DNA of 37,793 nt from Thermodesulfobacteriota bacterium (GTDB taxonomy: Bacteria; Desulfobacterota; Desulfobulbia; Desulfobulbales; JBFMBH01), in assembly GCA_040755095.1 (NCBI GenBank), contig JBFMBH010000026.1, forward strand, positions 1 to 37,793. The letters run 5' to 3'. A program made the position numbers and the translations under genes. The number at the start of each line of letters is the position of its first letter. Within the stretch, counting starts at the first letter, position 1. This document shows, piece after piece, positions 32,354-37,793 of the stretch. The notes beneath the pieces were generated by a model. It saw nothing but the letters and a program-made list of their open reading frames with translations. It was not told the origin of the DNA and made no database searches.

Positions 32354-33748
32354 TCAGCGCAGCTTATGGAGGTCGAGCTGCGTGACCTCGCCGAAAAGGA
32401 TCTTGCCCCGGCGCTGGCTGCGGGTGTAGGTCTTGCTGGCGATGACCCCGTCGCCGGACCCTTGCTGCCAGCCTTCGATGGAGTAGGACAGCCCCGTCTG
32501 GGTCAGGCCGGCCTGCTCCGGATTGTGCAGCAGGGCGAAGGCGGTGTACCAGAACAGGGCCCGCACGGGCGGCAGCGGCACCGGCGGGCAACTTAAGCGC
32601 AGATTTTCGGCCGGCGCCCCCAGAGCCAGCACCATGTCCGCCACCGAGGGCGGCGCCTCCGGGTTTTCGGCATCCTGCTCCAGGAGGAGGGAGACCACCT
32701 GCACCGGGGCGCCGGCGGTGGTGGCGGTGACCGTGCACGGGCGGGGCACCACCATATCAAATTCCGGATAGGTCAGGGTGGACTGGCCCGTGAGGAGCAG
32801 GGCGTCGGCGCCGGCCGGCCGGTGCAGAGGAATCTCCGCCTGCACCTCGCCCCAGGCAGCGAAGTTGGCCACGACATAGGCCCAGGAATCCACGGTCAGG
32901 AGGTACTCCGGCCCAATGGTCAGGAGCTCGGACTCCAGGACGTTCTTGAGCCGCTTGCTGGGCCGCTGGTAGCCGAAGTAGATGGCCAGGGTGACGTCGG
33001 CGCTCTCGCCCGGGGCCGTATAGTCGAAGGACGCCTGGCCATCGGCGTCCGTGGTCAGGCTGGTGGCGCTGACCTCGCCTCCCCCCTGCGGCCGCACCTC
33101 CAGCTGCCGATCCGGCAGCGTCTCGCCGTCGCAGTCGGTGAGCCGGATCTCCACGGTCTGGGTCTCCCCCCGCTCCATCTCCCGCTGCACGGTCACAAAC
33201 TCGATCCGGGCGTCGATGGCCGTCAAGGGATTGCGATCCCGCTCCGGCAGCTCGTAGTCGCTGATGACCCGGGACAGGGCGGTCGAGCCGCCGCCGGTGG
33301 CGCCGATATGGAGGAAGGCGAAGGAGCCGGCGCTCCTGGCCTGCCCGCCCTCGGCGAACGAGCTCTGGCCTTCGGCGATGAACAGCCGCTCGCTGTTCAC
33401 CAGCACCGCCCGGACCGTGTAGTTGCCGGGACCGCCCCGCACCTCGCCATAGGCCTCGTAGTCGTAGTTGCCCTGGGCTCCGCCGCCGGGGCCGATGGGC
33501 CCGGACATGGGCAGCACGGTGACACAGTCGCTCTGGGACTGGAAGGCCGCCTGGCTCAGAAAGCCATCCGTGGCCGCAGCGATGATGGCCGGATCGTGGT
33601 CAGTGGTGAAATCGTCCAGCTGGTAGACCAGAATGAGCGGCGGCGGGCAGTCCTGGCAGCCGGCCTCGGCCTGGGAGGGCGGCGGGGCCAGGAAGCTGGC
33701 GGCAAGGAGCACGACCATGAGACAGCCAAGACGGGTCAGCGACGGCAT
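32354..33748 (-). CDS. Secreted hypothetical protein with Ig-like domain
   Basis: A 464-residue exported protein. The first about 28 residues form a signal peptide (MPSLTRLG, hydrophobic core, SQAEA cleavage). Residues about 40-170 contain a GNYDYEAYGEV strand region and SFAFLHIGATGGGSTAL, recalling curli-CsgG/FlgO-like periplasmic nucleotide-free folds only vaguely. Residues about 185-250 look like a bacterial Ig-like (Big_1) domain: TVEIRLTDCDGETLPDRQLEV...TDADGQASFDYTAP. The remaining half is beta-rich and unrecognised. Cysteines are few. GGAGGAGCC lies 9 bases before ATG 33748. It converges with the chemoreceptor gene (78-bp gap) and shares a strand with the tungstate operon, but a 145-bp gap and its own upstream TTGACA suggest separate transcription. 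Confidence 0.75.
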   Translation of the reverse strand: MPSLTRLGCLMVVLLAASFLAPPPSQAEAGCQDCPPPLILVYQLDDFTTDHDPAIIAAATDGFLSQAAFQSQSDCVTVLPMSGPIGPGGGAQGNYDYEAYGEVRGGPGNYTVRAVLVNSERLFIAEGQSSFAEGGQARSAGSFAFLHIGATGGGSTALSRVISDYELPERDRNPLTAIDARIEFVTVQREMERGETQTVEIRLTDCDGETLPDRQLEVRPQGGGEVSATSLTTDADGQASFDYTAPGESADVTLAIYFGYQRPSKRLKNVLESELLTIGPEYLLTVDSWAYVVANFAAWGEVQAEIPLHRPAGADALLLTGQSTLTYPEFDMVVPRPCTVTATTAGAPVQVVSLLLEQDAENPEAPPSVADMVLALGAPAENLRLSCPPVPLPPVRALFWYTAFALLHNPEQAGLTQTGLSYSIEGWQQGSGDGVIASKTYTRSQRRGKILFGEVTQLDLHKLR

Positions 33749-33893
33749 ACGAGGGCTCCTCCAAGGCCTGGTGATGGCATCGAGGGCCGGAAGCAGCAGG
33801 GTGCTCTCCGGATCGGACGTGGAGGCTACTCACATTGCCACCCCACTGTCAACAGCAAATTTCACAGAAGGGCAGGCAAGGGCCAGGGACCGA

Positions 33894-34982
33894 TCAGGAG
33901 GCGGTCATGGCATGGACAGCCCGGGCCGCCACCCCGGCGAGCACGGAGTGCCCCGGGGCCAAGGCCAGCTGCCGGGCCTGTTGCGGGGTGGCGAAGGCGG
34001 CCAGGGGAAAGCCGCAGTCCAGGGTCACCTTGAGAAAGGGGCCGGCGGGCACGAGGTGGCGCACTGTGGCAGGCAGCAGGTTGGCGTCGGCCGCCGGGGC
34101 CGACAGCGCGGCGGGCTGCCGGAGGACCACATCCTCGGGCCGGATGCCCAGCAGCACCGGCTCGCCAGATCGGGCCTCGCCCGTGGCCTGCAGGGTCAAG
34201 CCGGCGGCCGCCACCTGCAAGAAGCCGTTGACCTGGGCCAGCACCCGGGCCGGCACCAGGGTCTCCATGCCCACAAAGGCGGCCACCTCGGCATCCCGGG
34301 GTCGGGCCAGTACCTGGTCCGGGGTGTCGAGCTGCCGCAGCGCGCCGCCGATGATCACCCCCAGCCGGTCTGCCAGCCGCACCGCCTCGCTGCGGTCGTG
34401 GGTAACGAGGATCGCCGTGGTGCCACCGCCCCGCAGGACCCGGTCCAGGTCGGTCAGAAGCTCCTCCCGGGTGGGAGGATCCAGACCGCCAAAGGGCTCG
34501 TCCAGAAACAAAAGCTCCGGCTCGTAGGCCAGGGCCCGGGCCAGGCTCACCCGCTGGGCCTCGCCGCCGGACAGGGTACGGGCGGCCCGCCCGGCCAAAG
34601 GGGCGATGCCCAGGCGGTCCAGGGCCGCCACCACCCGCTCGTGCCGCTCCCGGCCACCGACGCCCCGGAGCTTGAGGCCGGTTGCCACGTTGTCGGCCAC
34701 GCTGCTGTTGAGCAGGAGCGGCTCCTGGAAGACCACCGCCAGCCGGCGGCGGTAGGGGAGCAGCTCACCCCGGGCCACCGGCCGGCCGTGGAGGCAAAGC
34801 TGGCCGCCGGCCAAGGGCAGGAGGCCGGCCAGGGCCAGGAGCAGGCTGGACTTGCCGGCGCCGTTCGGGCCGATGAGGGCCAAAACCTCGCCCTTGGCCA
34901 CAGCCAGCTCGCCAATCCGGAGCACGGTGGCGCCACCCCGGGCCAGCACCAGATCGTAAGCCGCCAGGAGAGGCGCCGTCAC
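33894..34982 (-). CDS. tupC: Tungstate ABC transporter, ATP-binding protein
   Basis: A 362-residue ATPase that powers the TupAB tungstate importer on the cytoplasmic side. Motifs: GPNGAGKSS (Walker A, about 38-46), Q-loop VFQEP, LSGGEAQR (ABC signature), LLFLDEPFGGLD (Walker B/D-loop) and VTHDRSEA (switch His). After the nucleotide-binding domain, about 110 residues form a TOBE-type domain (LLGIRPEDVVL, LLPATVRHLVPAG) as in molybdate/tungstate ATPases, where it can bind oxyanion for feedback. The start overlaps the tupB stop by 4 bases (34979-34982). It is the last gene of the minus-strand operon; no other gene follows for 145 bp. Confidence 0.9.
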   Translation of the reverse strand: MTAPLLAAYDLVLARGGATVLRIGELAVAKGEVLALIGPNGAGKSSLLLALAGLLPLAGGQLCLHGRPVARGELLPYRRRLAVVFQEPLLLNSSVADNVATGLKLRGVGGRERHERVVAALDRLGIAPLAGRAARTLSGGEAQRVSLARALAYEPELLFLDEPFGGLDPPTREELLTDLDRVLRGGGTTAILVTHDRSEAVRLADRLGVIIGGALRQLDTPDQVLARPRDAEVAAFVGMETLVPARVLAQVNGFLQVAAAGLTLQATGEARSGEPVLLGIRPEDVVLRQPAALSAPAADANLLPATVRHLVPAGPFLKVTLDCGFPLAAFATPQQARQLALAPGHSVLAGVAARAVHAMTAS

Positions 34983-35677
34983 CGCCGCCGCTCCTGCTGC
35001 TGCACCCAGGTGAGAACCGCGTTGACCGCCAGCATCAGGAAGAGCAGGATGACGCTCAAGGCAATGGCGATGTCAAAGTTGCCCCGGGATGTCTCCATGA
35101 CCGTGGCGGTGGTCAACACCCGGGTCTGTCCCCTGATGTTGCCGCCCACCATGATCGAGGCGCCGATCTCGGAGATGACGCCGCCGAAGCCAGCCATGGC
35201 TGCAGCCAGGAGGGGCAGGCGCGCCTCCCGCACCAGGAGCGCCACCAGCTGCAGGCGGCTGGCGCCCAGGGCCAGGATCTGCAGCCGCAGCTTCTCCGGC
35301 AGACTGCCCATGGCCGCAAGACTGATGCCTGCCACGATGGGCGTGGCGATGAGGGACTGGGCCACCACCATGGCCAGGGGGGTGTAGAGGATGCCCAAAA
35401 AGCCCAGGGGACCGCTCCGCCAGAGGAGGATTGACACAACAAGTCCCACCACCACGGGCGGCAGCCCCATGCCGGTGTTGACGATGCTGATGCAGAGCCG
35501 GCGGCCCGGGAAGCGAGCCAGGGCCAGGAAGGCGCCGGTGGCCAGACCCAGGACCAGGCTCACCAGCGTGGCAGCTCCGGAAATCTTGAGGGAGAGGAGG
35601 GCCACCGCCAGCACCTCCGGATCCCCGGCGAACAGCAGGCGGAAGGCTTGGCAGATCCCTTCCCAGATCAGATCCAT
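34979..35677 (-). CDS. tupB: Tungstate ABC transporter, permease
   Basis: A 232-residue inner-membrane permease. Hydrophobic helices are evident, among them SGAATLVSLVLGLATGAFLAL, GMGLPPVVVGLVVSILLW and IAIALSVILLFLMLAVNAVLTW. The EAA-type loop that contacts the ATPase lies around KLRLQILALGASRLQLVALLVREARLP, and FGGVISEIGASIMVGGNIRGQTR is the conserved TupB segment. Length is typical (about 230). It lies between tupA (21-bp gap) and tupC (4-base overlap), giving a standard tupABC order. Confidence 0.9.
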   Translation of the reverse strand: MDLIWEGICQAFRLLFAGDPEVLAVALLSLKISGAATLVSLVLGLATGAFLALARFPGRRLCISIVNTGMGLPPVVVGLVVSILLWRSGPLGFLGILYTPLAMVVAQSLIATPIVAGISLAAMGSLPEKLRLQILALGASRLQLVALLVREARLPLLAAAMAGFGGVISEIGASIMVGGNIRGQTRVLTTATVMETSRGNFDIAIALSVILLFLMLAVNAVLTWVQQQERRR

Positions 35678-35698
35678 GGCCTCACCGGATGACTCCGC

Positions 35699-36544
35699 TC
35701 AGCGGCCCAGCTCCTCGACCTTCTTGCCGGCGTCCGGGAAGAAGAGCGGGGAGCCGAAGCGGTCCACCCCGAAGGTCCTGATCATTTCCTGGGTGGCCGG
35801 CGCCACCATGAAGTCGGCAAAGGCCTTGCCGCCGGCCACGTTCACCTTGGGGAAGCGGCTGCCCTCCAGCTCGATGACGTGGTAGACATTGAGCAGCCCC
35901 TTCTCCCCTTCCACCAGGATCTCCAGGGCCAGATTCTTGCGGGCAGCCAGATAGGTCCCCCGGTCGGCCAGGGTGTAGCCACCCTTCTCGCTGGCCACCG
36001 ACAGGGTCTGGCCCATGCCCAGCCCGGTCTCCTGGTACCAGGCCCCGGCCGGGGACAGGCCGGCCTCCTTCCAGAGCTTCTGCTCCTTGGCGTGGGTGCC
36101 GGACTTGTCGCCGCGGCTCATGAACAGGGCGCCCGTGGTCGCGATCTTGCTCAGGGCCAGTGCCGCGGTGGCGCTGCCTCTGATGCCGGCCGGGTCGGCC
36201 GCCGGCCCCACCAGGACGAAGTCGTTGTGCATGACCAGCCGCCGGTTGGCGCCAAAGCCGGCCTCCATGAACCTCTTCTCCGCCTCCGGCGAATGCACGA
36301 GCAGCACATCCGCCTCCCCCTTTTCGCCCATGGCCATGGCCTGGCCGGAGCCCACCGCGATGGTCTTGACGGTGATGCCGGCCTCCGCCTCGAAGATGGG
36401 GGTAAGCAGATCCAGCAGCCCGGAATCCTGGGTGCTGCTGGTGGTGGCGAGGATGATGGCCTGGGGCTCAGTGGCACCGGCCAGCGGAGGGGACAGCAGG
36501 AGCGCGGCCAGAAAGAGCGCGGCAGCAACGAAACGTCTGTTCAT
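35699..36544 (-). CDS. tupA: Tungstate-binding periplasmic protein
   Basis: A 281-residue binding protein that captures tungstate in the periplasm. A signal peptide covers residues 1-24 (MNRRF, hydrophobic core, LAGA). The family-defining oxyanion motif TTSSTQDSGLLD follows at about 34-45, then VGSGQAMAMGEKGEADVLLVHSPEAE and MHNDFVLVGP.ADPAGI, all TupA hallmarks, and RGDKSGTHAKE, another ligand loop. ATG 36544 is set by the signal peptide and overlaps the end of the upstream regulator by 4 bases; the much longer open frame to 37663 is not real. Specificity for tungstate over molybdate is inferred from the TTTS-type motif. Confidence 0.92.
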   Translation of the reverse strand: MNRRFVAAALFLAALLLSPPLAGATEPQAIILATTSSTQDSGLLDLLTPIFEAEAGITVKTIAVGSGQAMAMGEKGEADVLLVHSPEAEKRFMEAGFGANRRLVMHNDFVLVGPAADPAGIRGSATAALALSKIATTGALFMSRGDKSGTHAKEQKLWKEAGLSPAGAWYQETGLGMGQTLSVASEKGGYTLADRGTYLAARKNLALEILVEGEKGLLNVYHVIELEGSRFPKVNVAGGKAFADFMVAPATQEMIRTFGVDRFGSPLFFPDAGKKVEELGR

Positions 36545-37479
36545 GAGCTTTCTCCACGGTTGGGGTTTTTCGGGTACATGATGCGGCCGGCGTCGGCCAG
36601 ATCGTATCCCCAGAAGCCGGCCGCGGCGGTCCGGAAGCTGTCGGCCCGGAGCACCGCGAGAAGATCCTGGACCGGCCGCTGGAAATAGGTTTCCTGGAGC
36701 AGCACCAGATCGAAGCGCTCGTCGGTCACCGGCAGGAAATGGAGACCCAGCTGAAGGGCAACGCCACCGGTGGCGAGACCAGTGTCTGCCTCCCCGGCCA
36801 GCACCGCCAGCCCCACCTCGAGATGGGTGCAGACCTCCCGCCCGTAGCCAGCCACTGCGCTGCCTTCCACGCCCGCCTCCGCAAGGAGCAGATCCAGGAG
36901 CACCCGGGTGCCGGCGCCGCCCTGGCGGTTCACCAGGCGCACCCCCGGCCGGGCCAGGTCGCCGGCGCCCTGGATCCCCAGCGGGTTGTTGGCCGCGGCG
37001 AGCCAGCCCAGACGGCGGCGAAACAGGTTGACCACCACCGGCTGGCCGGGCAGAGGATGGCGAGCCAGCCAGGGAAAGTTGTAGTCGCCGCTTTCCGGAT
37101 CCAGGAGATGGGACCAGGCCAGATCGGTATGGCCAGCACGCAAGGCCCGCAAACCGGCGGTGCTGCCGGTGGTGGCGCTGAAGATGAAGCTTTCCGGATG
37201 GGCCTGGTGGAACTGGCCCAGGAGCAGGTCGAGAAGCGGATCGTTGCTGCCGGCGGCCAGAAGGCCGGCGCCCACCTGGCGGCTCTTCTCCCGGGCCTGA
37301 GCGAGTCCTGCCCGGGCGTCTTTTTCCAGCCACTCGTCCAGAAGCCGCCGGGGAAAGACCCACTTGCCGGTCAGCCGGCTGCCCGGCAGCCGGCCGGCCT
37401 TGACCAGGGCGTAGACCTGCTTCTCGTGGATCCCCAGGTAACGGGCCACCTCTTTGGTGTTGAGAAGCTCTTCGGTCAT
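36541..37479 (-). CDS. HTH/substrate-binding-domain regulator of the tungstate operon
   Basis: A 312-residue regulator. Residues 3-50 are an excisionase/MerR-like helix-turn-helix (LLNTKEVARYLGIHEKQVYALVKAG, then KWVFPRRLLDEWL). The rest is a periplasmic-binding-protein-like domain (SNDPLLDLL, FSATTGSTAGLRAL, TDLAWSHLLDPESGDYN, VNRQGGAGTR, TGLATGGVAL) related to the PBP_like_2 family fused to ModE-type regulators. It therefore likely binds molybdate, tungstate or a cofactor-derived ligand in the cytoplasm and controls its own operon. ATG 37479 follows AGGGGAAAGCC; a start at 37500 lacks a site. Its end overlaps tupA by 4 bases. Ligand and sign of control are inferred. Confidence 0.85.
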   Translation of the reverse strand: MTEELLNTKEVARYLGIHEKQVYALVKAGRLPGSRLTGKWVFPRRLLDEWLEKDARAGLAQAREKSRQVGAGLLAAGSNDPLLDLLLGQFHQAHPESFIFSATTGSTAGLRALRAGHTDLAWSHLLDPESGDYNFPWLARHPLPGQPVVVNLFRRRLGWLAAANNPLGIQGAGDLARPGVRLVNRQGGAGTRVLLDLLLAEAGVEGSAVAGYGREVCTHLEVGLAVLAGEADTGLATGGVALQLGLHFLPVTDERFDLVLLQETYFQRPVQDLLAVLRADSFRTAAAGFWGYDLADAGRIMYPKNPNRGESS

Positions 37480-37497
37480 GGCTTTCCCCTGCCGAAA

Positions 37498-37509
37498 CAT
37501 GCACGCATG
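37498..37509. promoter_or_regulatory. Palindrome upstream of the tungstate operon, candidate operator
   Basis: CATGC (37498-37502) and GCATG (37505-37509) form an inverted repeat with a 2-base centre, in the leader between the predicted transcription start and the ribosome site of the regulator gene. The position suits a repressor roadblock by the regulator encoded next to it; this is inference. Confidence 0.4.
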
Positions 37510-37539
37510 AAAAAAATAACCAGAACCGACCCAGGACTC

Positions 37540-37569
37540 CTTTTAGTGTGGCCTGGCTGGACAAGTCAA
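37540..37569 (-). promoter_or_regulatory. Candidate promoter of the tungstate operon
   Basis: On the minus strand TTGACT (37569-37564) and TAAAAG (37545-37540) are separated by 18 bases. The predicted start of transcription near 37533 lies about 54 bases before ATG 37479. Both boxes are good but not perfect matches to the sigma-70 consensus. Confidence 0.5.
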
Positions 37570-37637
37570 GGGGAAAATGGGCGAACCGCAGAATGTCCAA
37601 CAGGGAATTTTCAAGATACGATCCCGCCCACCCCCAT

Positions 37638-37651
37638 GCCGTCAAGACGGC
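37638..37651. repeat. Short inverted repeat at the right edge
   Basis: GCCGTC and GACGGC flank a 2-base AA centre, giving a 6-bp perfect inverted repeat just before the YD-repeat frame. The loop is too small for a simple hairpin without opening a pair; it may be a degenerate terminator or a junction of the RHS fragment. Confidence 0.35.
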
Positions 37652-37660
37652 GGGCGGCAC

Positions 37661-37793
37661 CACCTAACTTACGACGCCAACGGCAACATGCTCACCGGCA
37701 ACGGCCGCACCCTGACCTGGGATGCCGTCAACCGGCTCAGCTCAGTCACCATGACCGGTCAGACCACCCGGTTCTGGTACGATCACCAGGGCC
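37661..37793 (+). CDS. RHS/YD-repeat protein, partial (cut by window edge)
   Basis: From about 37664 the plus strand reads LTYDANGNMLTGNGRTLTWD and continues AVNRLSSVTM...RFWYDHQG to the edge. This is the YD repeat of RHS-type proteins (YDANGN, WDAVNRL, WYD), which form a shell around polymorphic toxins or surface polymers. No start codon with a ribosome site lies upstream. The bases just before it (GGCACCACC then TAA in the expected frame) suggest a frameshift or a recombination joint. It is therefore probably an internal piece of a silent or broken RHS copy. Confidence 0.7.

Noticed and set aside
35699-37663. TupA as a 654-residue fusion protein
   Set aside because: The signal peptide at 36544 and the well-defined regulator gene in another frame upstream show that the extra N-terminal frame is not coding.
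1-37793. CRISPR array, rRNA or tRNA genes
   Set aside because: No regularly spaced long repeats and no conserved RNA-gene segments were seen on reading both strands; a covariance-model search would be decisive.

Overview
The window is a GC-rich bacterial chromosome segment, by eye around 65-70% G+C. It most plausibly comes from an anaerobic or sulfur/metal-cycling Desulfobacterota-type organism. The signs are a Tat-exported [NiFe] hydrogenase, a chemoreceptor carrying a c-type heme motif, and a tungstate transporter. This assignment is an inference from gene content; no rRNA or other phylogenetic marker is present.

Layout. (1) 1-6.0 kb is a gene graveyard. It holds the 5' end of a secreted protein, a decayed DUF4258 gene, a 5'-truncated secreted protein, a frameshifted REP/IS200-like transposase, a small ribbon-helix-helix plus coiled-coil pair, a nuclease-like hypothetical gene, a WYL regulator fragment joined to an ARPP-1 (DUF6569) fragment by an apparent deletion, and an AAA_14 ATPase cut off by an inverted group II intron reverse-transcriptase fragment. 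(2) 6.6-16 kb looks like ordinary chromosome: a hypothetical protein, a PilZ protein, oligoendopeptidase F (minus strand), then a plus-strand run of dacB, an MgtC-family gene, a four-domain REC-GGDEF-EAL-REC regulator and uvrC. (3) 16.1-27.8 kb is a tightly packed defence operon: SNF2-type helicase, DUF4391 protein, type III-like Mod methyltransferase, GmrSD-like DUF262/DUF1524 protein, DarG-like macrodomain protein and type III-like Res. (4) 28.3-32.3 kb is a three-gene operon: [NiFe] hydrogenase large subunit, Tat-exported small subunit, and a methyl-accepting chemotaxis protein with a CxxCH motif in its periplasmic sensor, starting 5 bp after the small-subunit stop. (5) 32.3-33.7 kb is a secreted hypothetical protein. 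(6) 33.9-37.5 kb is a minus-strand tungstate operon: an HTH/substrate-binding-domain regulator, then tupA, tupB and tupC. (7) The right edge cuts a YD-repeat (RHS-type) gene fragment.

Two loci stand out. The first is the hydrogenase-chemoreceptor operon. The large subunit ends exactly at the last metal-binding His, so no maturation protease is needed, a trait shared with H2-sensing hydrogenases. With the adjoining heme chemoreceptor this suggests a periplasmic H2- or redox-taxis device. The second is the composite restriction operon. It merges type III-like Mod/Res with an SNF2 helicase, DUF4391, a GmrSD-like nuclease and a DarG-like ADP-ribosyl-DNA hydrolase without its DarT toxin. The Mod gene carries a visibly lower-GC segment over its presumed target-recognition region.

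No rRNA, tRNA or CRISPR array was seen.
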